Assembly: GCA_963971405.1 (NCBI GenBank)
Contig: OZ020487.1
Span: 32,287,371 to 32,351,370 of the forward strand
DNA: 64,000 nucleotides
Direction: 5' to 3'
Source of the DNA: Psococerastis gibbosa
Lineage: Eukaryota > Arthropoda > Insecta > Psocodea > Psocidae
In this document: positions 48,601 through 60,160 of the stretch, piece by piece
How positions within the stretch are numbered: position 1 is the stretch's first letter
How the letters are laid out: the number at the start of each line of letters is the position of its first letter
The notes under the pieces: generated by a model
Database searches by the model: none
The model's input: only the letters and a program-made list of their open reading frames with translations
What the model was told of the DNA's origin: nothing
Program-made: the position numbers and the translations under genes

Positions 48601-51600
48601 ATATTAAAATTAGGTAAATTATAAATTGCGAGATGAACAGGGCTGCCAATATACTAATTTGTAAAATAAAGGAGAAAAGTAGGTAGAAATTAAACGTTAT
48701 TAACAATAACTTACCTACTCTATTTTGGCACGTAAGTTAAAATTAAATTTTCACTAATAAAAATGAACTAAAAAAAGTTAATTGTGCGAGTTAGGGCGAT
48801 TGCCACCAACTTCCAGAAAATTTTCTTGCGACAGAGGACAGAGACGAAGTAAACATTCCAACCTAATGTGGCTACCTGATAGATTGATACTCAGCATTAA
48901 CACCAAATTTATTTTCAATTTGTTTTTATTTTAACACTATTAATAAATTTAACAATTTAGATTATCACAATAAATAATAAACCACCTTAAAAAATAATTA
49001 AAATCAGAGGAATTAAAATTAAGAAATTGGTATGGACTAAAATTTTAAAATTCTATATACAGTACTTTAAAGATAAATAAAATTTAATACATGCAGTATA
49101 ATATTTAATTGTGGTAATAAATAACTATACTCCATTGTTACCATAGGTGCGAACAAGACATCTTTGTTTGCTGTACTAAAATATTTTGTATATTTATTTT
49201 TATCTTGTTCCTTTATAATACATTTTAATAGTAATTTAGTAATAGTGTTAAAAGTAAAGTAAAAATCAATTTGATGATAATTAAATACTGAATAATAATC
49301 AATTAGACAACCAGATTTGGTTAGAATATTTACGTATATTTACTGCAGATTGTAGACTGCCAGTAAGAGCAAGGTCGAATTTCTCGAAGGAAAGTTTTCT
49401 GGAAGTTGGTGGGGCCCACCCTGAATCAAAAGACATGGCGAATTATCTGGCTAGATTGAGCTAGTGAAGAAGCTAGAGCCTTGAGGGCCAAAACGTTTTG
49501 TACAGATGCATTAAAGTTTTTGTGCAGCGTTGGGTCAAACAGTGTTGCGATAAAGTGCTCCACAGGTGCCCAGAACCCAACCTGACCCTAAGACCCGGTG
49601 CACAAAGGCTGCTCTGCTGCGACAGTACTGCTAGGAAGCAGGACCATATTAGCTTTTTTTTTTTTTTTTTTTTTTCTGTCGACTCCACCGCCTTTGAAAT
49701 AATAGCAGGCTGTGACGAGGCATTTTCTATCAGTCGTCGCAATAAGCTGGTGTGTCTCGAGGAAGACATTGATCCAGCAGTCGCTCAGCAGTGAAAAATC
49801 GGCTGAAGCAGACTGTGGTTTTGCACCAACGGGCTCCATGGACAAATCTCCCAGCAGAACTGCCTTTGTACACTGGGCCTAACCCATCGTCAAACATGGA
49901 AAAGTCATTAAGTGGCACTTAGTAAAGGGACAAAGGACGGGGGAAATAGGATTAGCATTCAACGGCATTTCACTAATTTAACCGCAACAAGGTACCTATA
50001 CCTTTGAATTTGGGCGGCCAGTAATTTATAGAACCACCGAAATTACTCAAGGGTTCAAACGCCGAAAGTGAATAGTATGTGGAGACCCTAAAGCGGTAAA
50101 TTGGCACATACAAAACGTTGAATCAAATAATAAGGGTAGGTCTATTCTAATACTAGCCTAATAGCAGCAGCAACCTTACTTATAAGAAATGGAATGTCGC
50201 GAACCTTAATACTAATTGTCTTTAATTAAGTACTTCGAAGTCAACACAACCATTTATTATTAATTTTAAACTAATGTTCCTCTATCGGGATCCAGAGAAG
50301 ATGCTCGGATTTTGTGACTTACAAACTATAAACCGAAATACTTTTACTACTGTAATACTTGAAAATTTCTCCTCAGTACACGAAAAAAAAGAATTAACTA
50401 TCCTAAAAAAATACTAAAATCTAATGTAAATTTAAGTATATTTGTAGCATGTATCTATTGAACAAGACCAGTACCCAATAAATGGAACTTCTGATGTGGG
50501 ATAATACTTCTGAGAATAAACTAAAGTTATTCAGCATCACTGTGAAAAAAAGCTAACCTACGAGTCCTTACAAGATTCTGCTTATTTCGCATGTATTATA
50601 TTTATATATAATACGTCATGTTATTTCTTATATTTAGAATAAGGATACCAACGAGTGAAGGCCATAAGTGCAATAACACCAACAATTTGGTTAAGAACTA
50701 AATTTCACAAAAATTTTCAATAGCATTTTGGATTGTGTGCTAGCAGAGCTAGAGACTGTCATACGACTACGACAGTATGCTAGAAAATAGAATGCACCTT
50801 CCTATTTAAAAATAATTAACGCCCAAGGACCCCAAATGCCTAAACTTCGGGGTAAAACCCGGGAGTGGCTGCCGCGAAACTTGCCATGGAGGGCCAGCGT
50901 TTCGTCTGAGGAAGGCCAGCAGCAGCGTCCAGAGGGAAAGCCTGGTCCCACGAGCGTTTGACGCCGAGCATGCCAAATGGGTTGGCGATCTGTGGGAACA
51001 TGGACAAGCGGGGGAACATGGCCTGAGGGAGGATGCGAGGCTGTGGCATGAAGTACAATTGCTGCTGCGGATATCCGGGGTACGAAGCCGAATACATATC
51101 AGCTGAAGCTGCTGCTGTCTGAGCAGCTAACAACGTTTCTGGAGTTTCCTGCTTTGCTTTCGACACAAGCGAATCCGCGGACGAGGCGGTGGATGTAATG
51201 GACACAGAAGAAGTTGCACTGGATGCGCTAGCAGCATTAATTTCTTCCTGCGTAGGCCATTGGCCATAGCCAGGCGGTGGCATCGTGAACACTGATTTCG
51301 GGGAGGCTTTACTCATGGCGACCTGGTTTTGAACTGCTGCCTGAACCTGCTGAGCATGTGCTTGCACCTGAGCCTGTTGAGCTACCTGTTGCTGCTGCTG
51401 TAAGGCGAGTTGGTTTAGGAGGAAGACGTTAGGGACGGAGAGGGACGGTGGGGGCATGTCGTAGTAGAGGGTGGGGGTAGTGAGGGCTACAGGGGGAGAC
51501 TCAATACCTGCGCTGAGGACGGGGGTTGCTTTCGGCGAGACTTGTCCTCCCGTCAAGATGGAGTTCATGTCGTCACCACTGCACGCAAACACCTCCACGT

Positions 51601-54600
51601 AGCGCTGCTTCTTGCCGAAGATCATCGTTTGATGATGTCGGTTATTAGCTGCGTGGAAGGCTGAAGTCTCAGAGTCCATTTGAATGAACGCTTCTCCACT
51701 GGGTTGCCCCTATGCGACAAAAAACGTTAGCGCTACGTTAGACGATGCACAAGACATGATAAGTATAACTGCACATTTCAGCTGTCATATGACTAGAATT
51801 ACTTTTACATCCGGGCGTAAAGTTCCTATGCGCAAGCGAATATTTTCTAATCTGCCATATTAGAAATTGGAAATTATGGGTAAGTTACCTAATTCAGTGT
51901 ATGAATGTTCTGATGGAGGTAATTTTTGTGTTTTCATATACATAGGGCACTTAACACAAGATCGTTGGGCCGAATTAAGGCATTGCCAAATCTTTTGTAA
52001 ATTATATAAGAAATAGACTATAGACTACATACATACATACATCACCATATTATCCAATCCTGTGAGTAAAGCACAAAATAAAATATCAATATATTAGGCT
52101 ACACACAGACACGGGATCTTCAGAAAAATGGGCAGTGACAATGGAGTACTTAGTCATCAAATAAAACTACGTGATTCGCCTTTAAATCAAGTATCCATCG
52201 TTGAAGTAATGTAATCCCAATGAGGAAAGCTACTCCTGTTCACGGCAGTCCATACTTGGCAGGGAGGCCTGCGGTTGGTTATGTTGAAAACGTTTGGGAG
52301 TCCTGGCCCACAGGAGAACCGTCAGTAAATGTATTATAGTGTAGGCAACATTTAGAAGCAAGCTAACCTGTGAATTGTAGACCATATGGACGCCCTGGTA
52401 GACGATATTTTTGGCGTAGTCGCCCAGGAACTCGAGGATGTGTTCCACCATGGCCTCGTAGGGCAAGCCCCGCAGTCTAATACAGTCCTTTCGTGTGCCG
52501 CACGTGATTACGTGCTGGGGGAGGAGGGGAGGGGCAGGCATGGACGGCACCACAGGCACGGGCACCTTGTATGCCTTCACGTCTTGTGAAGTTCGGTTTA
52601 GCACCTGCAAACACAATCAATACATTCTCTATTAGCTCGAATTATACGGTTAAAAGCACAGTAATAAATCTAATGTTTGACTAAATGCTGATTCAAACAT
52701 GTAGCCTTCCAAAAAAAGCAATTAAATAACTATTATAAAAAACAAGCATGCTTGGAACATTTTCATCTTTACTTTTGATACGATTTTTATGGGTAATGAA
52801 AGTTAAATGTTTTTTTAAACCCAAACATCATAGCTTTATTGATTGTGTGCTTGTTACAAAGGCAGCAAACTTCTATATTATTATACTATATATATATTAT
52901 ACTCCTTGGTCATTACGGAGGTAGGAGCTTGGACGAGTAGTGCCAGGCTGTCTGTGTCACAACTGTGCCTAGACCGGGCGATGCATAAAATATTTTTCTT
53001 GAAGCTACTGTGTGGTGCGGATTTGTCACAGACGTACGTTAGAGAATAAAATGATGCAGGGCTCATTTTTCATTGTAAGTTAGCTTTAGGGTTACAATAG
53101 TTTGTCAATTTAAACTACAGGAACTTAAGAGATTTGAGTAAAAGTGTACACATAATTTCTTTCTTCTTCAGTCACCGCCTGTCTTTGTCTGATTGGCATT
53201 GATTTGACATTGAGCCGGATAACTGAGCTAACTGTGCCATTCCCTCCAGCAGCCTGATCATGGCGATTTTAATGCCGGGGTTAATTTAATACCATGTCAC
53301 GCTATGGGTGAAGATTAATCGCATACAAACAATTTAATGAATGTATCCGATTGACCTCTTCAGTCGCCTCTGTAGGTTAGTACCCGTGTTGAGTTACGAC
53401 ACGTTTTCGATCGCATGGCGTGTAAAGACTCGCACAAGTGCAAGCACGTTACCACCTGGCCATTTAAAAAAATTTGAAATTTGCTGTTCATTTATTTTGA
53501 ACAATTGAATTAACACCATCACGTGACATGGTATTATATTAATTAACCCCGGTATTATAATCGCCATGATCAGGGTGCTGGATTTAACTTCAGTTTTGGA
53601 CCTCCACGCCGCTACATCTGAGTAGGTAGCCCTTCCCCATGTAGCAGACTAGCAGAGGGGGCATCGGGTGAGTCCGCAATACCCATTGTGTGCTGGAGAT
53701 AGTCATGGGAAAATGTTCAAAATGAAGAGAATGTCATACCTGTTGGACCTCAGCAGTCGTAGAGCGGAAGAGTTCGATGTATCGAGAACCAATAAGTTCC
53801 CTGTGTTTACTGAGAGCAACCGGGGCGTCAGATTCGTGAGCGAACAGCACGAACGCGTCTCCAGTAGCTCTGCCGTCAGCCTTTTTTACAAAAAGGACTC
53901 CGTCTTCACCATCCAAAACCTCACATCGATTTACTCCTGTTCTGAAGAACTCCAACTGTAAAGAGGAAAAGAGAATGAGAAAAGAGAAAAAGAAATTAGT
54001 CGAAGGCAAAGGGAAGAGGATAAACGGACCCAACAGAGTGAATGCATGAATGAGCACTGACGATGACAAAAGATTGCCTATTTATTTTTATTTCAGTTTT
54101 TAGTCACCGGCTGACACTGCTAGTACACAGTATGGTAATTATCTTACTCATCTACGTATTGCCATTGAATATATAACACCATGTAATATATTCACTGGTA
54201 TTCCTCAAATTTGCCATGAAATGAAGCTGGTTTAATTTTTCTTGTGCTGATTGTTTGAGGACAGCCGAGCATGCCCCGGCAGGATTACAAGTCGTATATA
54301 GTGTCGAACCGGTAAAACTCACTGTAATGAAGTAGTACCTATGTATATTTTGTATTTTTACGAAAAATTATTTAGAGTTAGAGCGAAGTTACTTGGATTC
54401 TGAATTGAATGCTTGGGCTATTGATTCTTCAACAGCAAACACATGCTGGCATGTTTGAGAATGTTTGTCATTGGAGCCATGAACTGGTTGATCTCATGGC
54501 TTGAATATTAATAGGGTTATTGCGTGTGTAAACTTTTAATGGCTACTCCAATGGTTAATGGCCCACTGACGTAAGTCCCGTCACACGGCCAACAGTAGCT

Positions 54601-57600
54601 TTTTCCATTTAGGTTTAGAAGGAAAAATTTCATCGGTCTACGCATTAACCTAAAAAATTCACATGGAACGCCTTGGTTATTGTTATTTCCGCTATTAGTG
54701 CCTTCCTCTTTATATTCTTGAAATTGCCAAGATAACCCGTTTATACCGCAGCTACTGTTCCCGTATAATTCTTATCTAGCTACCCGCATAAGCCCAGTTT
54801 AGTAACTTTCATGCCATCTTCAATCCAGGCTGCGCCAATAATTTATGTTTAATTGACGGTTTTCTCTTATTTAATTATTGAGTGGCTATGAGTACTTAGT
54901 GGCTTATTGTATACATCGGCGAGATAATGTAGATAATATAGAGGATAGCATGGTGCCTCCGAAATGAAAAGATGTGGGTTCGAAGCCTTTCAATTTTACT
55001 TTTCAGAAATCTTACTATTACCGGTTGTTACTAAGACTGAGGACCCTCTAACAGTCTTCAGAAACCAACCCTTTATTACGGATTGTTACGCTGCAGAGCA
55101 GCCTGCACTCTTGTCATTAACAAAATGGTTAACTTAAAGGTTAAACATCACTGCAGCACAATGTACCAAGTTAGCTTGTTACCGAGGTTTAAAATGTAAA
55201 CAGAATATTTTTAGAATGCAAAGCGCCATTCTAAAATTATTATGTTTACATTTTTAACCCCGTTAATAAGTTAGCTTGTTACCTTGTGGTACGACTGCAT
55301 ATAAGGTCTGTGATGTAGCTACGGTACTAAAGATAAGGAGCCAATCTTTTCAAATAAGAAAAGTTTAAGTTGCATAATATGTCGATGCTCCATGTGGTTT
55401 TCTTACATTTGATTCTCTATATTTTTCAAACGGGTATTGTGGCCGCCCTGGATCAATCCTAGTCTTCTCACTACAGACCTAGGTCTCACCCAAGTATATT
55501 CTATTATATCTCTGTTACTCACCACCATGGAGCTAATAAAACTATGGAGCCACCATGTCGTATTTCGGCTGTGCTGCAAGACTGAAGCCATGACCACGCC
55601 TACTTATAGGTGCATTTTGGCGGGAAATTCAAATTTAATAGTTTTATTATATGTTTCCTTTATAGTTTTCTTTGTTGTTTCATATATAATTATATGAATT
55701 ATTTACATTTATTATATATATTGTTTAAAATTTAAATTAAAAGTACTGAAAGATCTGCATTAAAATTTTTTATTTTTATCTAAAAGTAGGGAAAACTTTG
55801 CTTAAAATATTGTTTAAAATGTAAATTAAAAGCACTCCAAGTTCTCCATAAAAATATTGCTGGTTAGTGGCATGATTTTCCGTTCTAAATAATCTTTAAA
55901 TAATCAAATAAAAAATAAAATGTTAACATGGTATCAAATGGCAAAAGGCTCAATCTGGTCCTATACTACGGAAATAGCCGAAGTCAAGCGGCTTCAACCC
56001 GAATGTTTACGATGAGTCTATAGTTTTACTATGTCTATGCTCACCACTTGCGCAGCGGTGCAGTCGTAAGGAAGGCCGCGCATGCGTATAATGACTTGTC
56101 CGCCGCGGCTCAAGAAGTCGTGGGCCTCGCTGTTGTTGCCCCCCGCAATGCTGACAAACTCATCGCCCGTGCTCTTGTACACCTCGATGTACCGCGTCCC
56201 CATATGATGCTTGTGTCTTCGCAGCGCCATGTCCCGATGCGCCTGACTGGCGAACCGCACAAGCGCCTCACCGTTCCGTCTCCCGAGCGGACTTAAACAG
56301 AGAGCTACACCACCCCTGCGCAACACAAAAACACATAAGCCAGAGCCTTAAAAGAGTCTAGCTTAGGAACAAAGCAATACACAGTCAGGCGATCATTACA
56401 ACTACTACTATAATAAGCCATAGGCAAAGTTTGGGGAACACAGTGTTGTTGGAAATATTGATTTTTCCATGTCAATATTTATTAATATTTTTAAATATTA
56501 GTTATGTAAGTTAAAACTTATATTAGGTATGAAGTGCCACCCTCCCACGCTTCGGCTTGAGGGGGCACAGGTTATTTCACGTTCACATGTTCATTTTGTT
56601 GAGAAATATACGGTTTTTCTATCTATCTATCTATCTATTTAAAGCAACCAGCAGGTAGTCTAAGCGATTTGAACGCTATACTTCTTATTCTTGCCGTCTA
56701 ATAGTCTCAGTGACCGTGTGCATGTTTAATATTGCCTAAAACCGTCAGAACGCAAACACTTGCTGGTCTGATGGGAGCTGGAGATTGTGTGAGACGGACG
56801 ATGAGCGGCTTCGCAATCATTTGGCATTGCCGCCCATAGCGAAACAAAAAGAGCTTAGTTCAGCTCCCTGATCTAAGAATAATGTCACCAGAAAAGGTTC
56901 GAATGGGCCGGAAAGTGCATTTTATGATGAGATGTTCTTAGCCAAGAATTTCCGGAGAACCACATTATTGACATAAATAAATGAATTTTTACTTTTTTGT
57001 TCTAGGCCAACCTAGCGGAGTTAGGGCAATAAAGTCCTTTCTTCCACTCAACTAGGAAGACTCGGAACCGCCTGCTTTACATGCCCTCCGAAGCATGCCC
57101 AGAAAATGTAGTAAGTGTGGGCCTCTAACCTTTCGGGTGAAAGTTGGAGTCTGTGCCATTACTCTACGTGTCCTCACAATTGACACTGACACTGACACAT
57201 TGATATATTCAGTTAAAAGTCTCCTCAGGTTGTTATTTCACATGTTCATTTTTGTTGAGAAATACACGGTTTTCTATTCTATTCTATTCATGATTGAGCT
57301 GTACTTTCCAATAGATCTAGTCTTTATAGTCTAGCGCTAGCGAGTGTTACTTCATCAGAATGTTACTTACTTTTCAATATTGAGGCCCTTAAAGAATTTG
57401 GCAATGTCCCCATCTGAAGATTGCCAAGGTAACCCCCTGGCACGCACCACACAATTAGGATCTACTTCTTCGTTCTTGGAACTGAAAACGAAAGCCAACT
57501 TTACAATACATTCTTATAAAATAACATTGAACTATCTACAAGCACGACCCGGACTTGGTTAAATCATAAAACACGCTGACGCCTGTTTCATTGCGTGAAG

Positions 57601-58891
57601 AGTAGGTGTGTGTCAAGCTTGTTCATTGTCCCTTGTAACTGGTGTAGATTGAGAACGAGTGTCTGCGGCTAGTAGACGTAGTAATGTTCGTCGGGTTAAT
57701 AACGACTTAGGCCTCATATTTGGGCCCATAGAGCGACCCCGACTTGACTGCCCTATACCAGCCCATAGGACAGTGGACCTCCTGATTAGTGGATTCCGAA
57801 CCACTTGGGGAACACAGTGAAGTCACACGATTAGTTCGGAGGTGACCAGGACAAGTCCTACCATGTTTCCCTACCGGCACTGTGCACACGACCAAGTTAT
57901 CTGCAGCTTTGAACCTGCTCTGGTCCGCTGGATTCAACTTGGTATGGCGGCCGGCTGTCTGCGGCTAAAACGCATATGGAAACAATACCCATAATGTCCG
58001 ATGAAATCAATGAGGTTTATACAGGGCCTACGTCCATTAAAAACATTAAAAATAATAATCTATTGTACAAGCACACATAATGTACTCCAAACTCCTTGTT
58101 TCGAGTTATGTGCAACCTTGGAAACAGTGCTGGTTTGACGTAGATACCCGCCATAGGAATGGTGGGGCTCGATGTTATTAAACAATTATTAAGAAAAACT
58201 GACTTACCATAAACCAGGCTCCAAATTAACCATAATTTCTTCCAGATTGTTAAATTTGTAACCTGAAAACAAAATTACATTTTTAGAGTCCCTCCAGAAG
58301 CGAACAGATAATATTTAAGTTTTTTTAAATTATTAATAATCATCAATATTAGCCAGCTAACTGTTTCGCACTATGTCTAGGCTATGGCAAGATCCTCCCC
58401 CCCCCCCTTTAAATAAACTACAACAACTGAATTGAAAGCATTAACTGCAAGGAGGCTTATTTGAAACGGTTAGGTAAGCCTTCAACTAAGCCAAATTACA
58501 GCATTTCCGATTTGCCTTAATTAAACAGAGCCAAGGTGTCATCATGAAACGTGTAAGATAGCTTAACGCAAGTGAAAAAAATGAAGACGAATGGTTCAAA
58601 AAATATACCATTGGTTAAATGAATTGAAATTTGGCCTTAGTGATAGAACCGGTCTGAATTTTGGTCGGACCAACCCCAGTCGAACCGAATACAGCGCCAA
58701 ACCGGGCCTTAAAATACATAGAAAATAATGGCGATTGGGGGAATCAGCGGTTCCCGGTCCCGGACTGTCAAACACAAATTAGCCTATAAATAAGTACTTA
58801 CCATCAGATAGCAACCTTATCGTAAGGTTGACGATGTCCTTAACTTCCCTTAAACAGTAGTCTGGATCTACTTCTGAGAGTGACTTACAAT
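39411..58891 (-). CDS. fus: Fusilli/ESRP splicing regulator (3 RRMs), N-terminus missing; up to 8 exons
   Basis: In transcription order the exons are 58891-58802, 58262-58208, 57481-57371, 56315-56045, 53955-53740, 52604-52368 and then 51709-50840 (stop). Alternatively exon 7 ends at 51508 and joins 39628-39411. All phases match; the short form gives 616 visible residues. RRM1 spans about 60-134 ([34 protein letters not shown]), RRM2 about 160-240 ([38 protein letters not shown]) and RRM3 about 289-363 ([22 protein letters not shown]). This order and the linkers are those of the ESRP/Fusilli family, nuclear proteins that bind GU-rich pre-mRNA and set epithelial splicing. The N-terminal DnaQ-like domain of the family is not in the recognised exons, so the gene continues upstream. 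The family assignment is close to certain; isoform structure is inferred. Confidence 0.93.
41053..41182. mobile_element. Foldback relic, GATGGTGGGACC family
   Basis: GAGGGCGGTTTCCATCATGG...GGAACACTACACGGCACCGC...CAAGCGATGCGATGGTGGGACT. Confidence 0.6.
42894..43320. mobile_element. MITE with 65-bp inverted ends and TA target (mariner-like)
   Basis: The left end TAGGGGTATTCACTGCGTTT is complemented exactly at the right end AAACGCAGTGAATACCCCTA. The arms continue through GGAATAGAACTCCAGTTTTT. TA borders both ends, compatible with Tc1/mariner-type insertion. The interior is non-coding. Confidence 0.75.
43626..43876. mobile_element. Tourist-like foldback MITE (hairpin)
   Basis: TTA on both sides (43623-43625, 43877-43879). 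The ends are GGCGGTAATTTCACCGGCGA and its near complement. Long arms (ATGTAGATACTTAACTTATC) meet at GGTAGCAGACATCATCTACC. It is an uninterrupted sister of 37525-37951. Confidence 0.85.
44820..44976. mobile_element. Foldback element, CAGGCCTACCATGGCG ends
   Basis: CAGGCCTACCATGGCGTTTA at the left and ACGCCATGGTAGACCTG at the right. The arms contain TTACCC(G)GGAATAAG..TTAAATTATT and an imperfect complement. It is probably related to the elements at 17597 and 53246. Confidence 0.65.
48788..49422. mobile_element. DNA element relic, CCACCAACTTCCAGAAAA ends
   Basis: GCCACCAACTTCCAGAAAAT at 48800 and its complement ATTTCTC..AAGTTTTCTGGAAGTTGGTGGGGCCCACCCTG at the right. The interior of about 560 bp is very AT-rich and has no ORF. 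Confidence 0.65.
49590..49880. mobile_element. Small DNA element with AGGCCCAGTGTACAAAGG ends
   Basis: The left end AGACCCGGTGCACAAAGGCT and the right end GCCTTTGTACACTGGGCCT are about 30-bp imperfect inverted repeats. They resemble the ends at 8911-9173. A T tract at 49652-49673 lies inside. Confidence 0.6.
50253..50258 (-). terminator. Candidate polyadenylation signal, fusilli short form
   Basis: AATAAA on the minus strand about 580 bp past the stop at 50840. The 3' UTR would be 50839 to roughly 50230. The assignment rests on position only. Confidence 0.3.
50840..51709 (-). CDS. fus: fusilli exon 7: rest of RRM3 and short-form C-terminus with stop
   Basis: The acceptor is TTGTCGCATAG. It encodes [40 protein letters not shown], a Gln/Ala-rich run ([20 protein letters not shown]), Ser/Ala-rich sequence and a hydrophobic Pro/Met/Tyr-rich tail ending in [15 protein letters not shown]...FYPEV and TAG. 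An internal CAG|GTATTG at 51508/51507 (minus strand) is a second possible donor; see the exon at 39411-39628. Confidence 0.93.
   Translation of the reverse strand, partial: GQPSGEAFIQMDSETSAFHAANNRHHQTMIFGKKQRYVEVFACSGDDMNSILTGGQVSPKATPVLSAGIESPPVALTTPTLYYDMPPPSLSVPNVFLLNQLALQQQQQVAQQAQVQAHAQQVQAAVQNQVAMSKASPKSVFTMPPPGYGQWPTQEEINAASASSATSSVSITSTASSADSLVSKAKQETPETLLAAQTAAASADMYSASYPGYPQQQLYFMPQPRILPQAMFPRLSMFPQIANPFGMLGVKRSWDQAFPLDAAAGLPQTKRWPSMASFAAATPGFYPEV
52368..52604 (-). CDS. fus: fusilli exon, linker and start of RRM3
   Basis: The acceptor is GTGTTTGCAG and the donor GTTAGC. It encodes VLNRTSQD, a Pro/Val-rich linker ([16 protein letters not shown]), then [20 protein letters not shown] and GVHMVYNSQ. 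It is 79 codons, phase 0 at both ends. Confidence 0.93.
53246..53581. mobile_element. Foldback element, CCAGCAGCCTGAT family, copy 2, with insert
   Basis: The left end CCAGCAGCCTGATCATGGCG and the right end CGCCATGATCAGGGTGCTGG. Arms run through GGGGTTAATTTAATACCATGTCACG and its complement. The middle holds family C repeat at 53318-53461. It lies in the fusilli intron between the RRM2 and RRM3 exons. Confidence 0.75.
53318..53461 (+). repeat. Interspersed repeat family C, copy 2
   Basis: Matches 10491-10637 over its length (GTAGGTTAGTACCC, CGATCGCATGGCGTGTA, TTACCACCTGG). Confidence 0.75.
53740..53955 (-). CDS. fus: fusilli exon, rest of RRM2
   Basis: The acceptor is CTCTTTACAG and the donor GTATGA. 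It encodes [37 protein letters not shown] and [16 protein letters not shown], 72 codons in phase 0 at both ends. Confidence 0.94.
53956..56044 (-). other. fusilli intron within RRM2
   Basis: GTGAGC donor to CTCTTTACAG acceptor. An imperfect hairpin at about 55190-55255 (GGTTTAAAATGTAAACAGAA / TTATGTTTACATTTTTAACC) is the only structure noted. Confidence 0.7.
56045..56315 (-). CDS. fus: fusilli exon, rest of RRM1 and start of RRM2
   Basis: The acceptor is GTTGCGCAG and the donor GTGAGC. It encodes [40 protein letters not shown] and, after a short linker, [18 protein letters not shown]. It is one of the most conserved segments in the window and is G+C-richer than the flanking introns. Confidence 0.95.
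56316..57370 (-). other. fusilli intron within RRM1
   Basis: It contains two copies of TTTCAC(GTTCA)CATGTTCATTTT.GTTGAGAAATA.ACGGTTTT at about 56573 and 57236, each followed by a pyrimidine microsatellite (CTAT or CTATT units). No coding pattern. Confidence 0.7.
57371..57481 (-). CDS. fus: fusilli exon, start of RRM1
   Basis: The acceptor is CGTTTTCAG and the donor GTAAGTAAC. It encodes [35 protein letters not shown] and a split Lys. ARGLPW is the RNP2-like strand of the quasi-RRM of this family. The phase joins exactly to the GGVALCL of the next exon. Confidence 0.92.
57773..57955 (-). repeat. Interspersed repeat family D, copy 2
   Basis: Minus-strand copy of the 14500-14740 repeat. It lies in the fusilli intron between the exons at 57371 and 58208. 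Confidence 0.8.
58208..58262 (-). CDS. fus: fusilli small linker exon
   Basis: A 55-bp exon with acceptor GTTTTCAG and donor GTAAGTC. It encodes [17 protein letters not shown]; split codons on both sides resolve to Gly and Cys. The phrase [15 protein letters not shown] across the next junction is typical of insect Fusilli just before RRM1. Confidence 0.85.
58802..58891 (-). CDS. fus: fusilli exon upstream of RRM1
   Basis: On the minus strand the acceptor is TTTTTGTAG and the donor GTAAGT. It encodes [20 protein letters not shown] and [10 protein letters not shown], the linker between the DnaQ-like domain and RRM1. It starts two bases into a codon, so another exon must precede it; none was recognised between 58892 and 64000. 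Confidence 0.82.
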
Positions 58892-60082
58892 CTACAAAAA
58901 ATTATGTTAAGGAAAAAACTACAAATATTTAATAGCCTATGTTACATACAGCTTCACTGGATTCGAAAAAAAAAAATTGCCGCCCCCTACAATGCCCAGA
59001 ACGATTTGCCTCATGAATGCCTTAATGGCAATTTTAAACGTACAGCATACATTGTACGGTATTTACGTAATAGTAAGAAAAGTAACTAAAAAAAGTAGGA
59101 AAAGTACAAAATCTAGGTCTTTGAATACATAGGTCTACTTTATAATTTCAGAATACCTAATTAATTCTGATGAGTTGTTAAAAATATCTAAGCTGGACAG
59201 AGCATGGAAAAACACAGTAAAATAGGGCACGGAATTATAGCCTGCAGATAAAATAGTGGCCTTGAAGACCGCGATAACAGTAGCCTAGTAGCTACCTATT
59301 CAGACTTAGTAGATTTAGGCCTCAGGTCCGTAGTCCTAATGGGTTTTGTTAAAAGTACTAGTAGAATTGATTATATGATGCAACTCACACTTTTACTCAC
59401 TAGTACTTGTCATACATGTACATTTAAAATAACAACGAATAACCAAGAACGAAAAGACGAGGGAAACCTGCAACACAATGCACCACAAGAAATGATTCCC
59501 TGCCTAGACACATTTACTTTACAAGAAAAGTATGTATGATTATCTGAATTAAACCATACATGCTAAAATGTACTGTAGCATTGATACATAATAGACATTA
59601 AACTAACTTAGGTTGAAGAGGCAACCCCCTCGTTATATAACCAAAATTAGAGTAAGGTGACCATTTATGGAATTGTGAAATCCAGGAGATTATTTGAACG
59701 AGCCCCCCCCCCCCCCCCATTGAAGGAGTCTTGACTCTTGAGAGAACACCTTCAAAAAAATTTAAACATTAAATTCTAACTGCGTAGTTTTTAGTCAAAT
59801 TTTGAACCTCAAAACCTGACCCTCCAACACCCCATCATGCGATCTCAAGATGATGTCTATTTTTCTACAAGAAAATAGTAGGTTCATACATACATTTACT
59901 TTTTACTCTTACTGGTGATGATAACATCAGATTTTGTTAACGTAAATGATTGTATTTTCTCTGAAATCCAATTGAAATGAAAAAAAAAATCAGGAGATTA
60001 ACCAGGGAAAAATTAACTCAGGAGAAAGAGCAAAAAACCAGGTGTCTCCTGGAAAAATCAGGGCGAATGGTCACCTTAAATT

Positions 60083-60160
60083 AGAGGATCTAGAGAAATC
60101 AGGACTTGGCGGGTTTCAAACCCACGATTTATGCCTTGCCGGGGCCCCGTCTTAAAAAGA
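60083..60160 (-). repeat. SINE fragment, antisense
   Basis: GGACTTGGCGGGTTTCAAAC and CCACGATTTATGCCTTGCCGG match the antisense tRNA-like part of the SINEs at 10042 and 25628. The A-box half is lost. Confidence 0.65.

Larger units (their letters stand above)
39629..51507 (-). other. fusilli long intron (if the alternative exon is used)
   Basis: Between the internal donor GTATTG at 51507 and the acceptor at 39629. It holds two foldback elements, a mariner-like MITE, a CCATGGCG-type foldback and three other DNA-element relics, listed separately. Elsewhere (39705-41050, 41185-42890, 45000-48780) it is AT-rich with no recognisable gene. Confidence 0.6.

Noticed and set aside
49498-49845. Overlapping frames on both strands near 49.6 kb
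   Set aside because: They cross a T tract and the inverted ends of a small DNA element; no domain.
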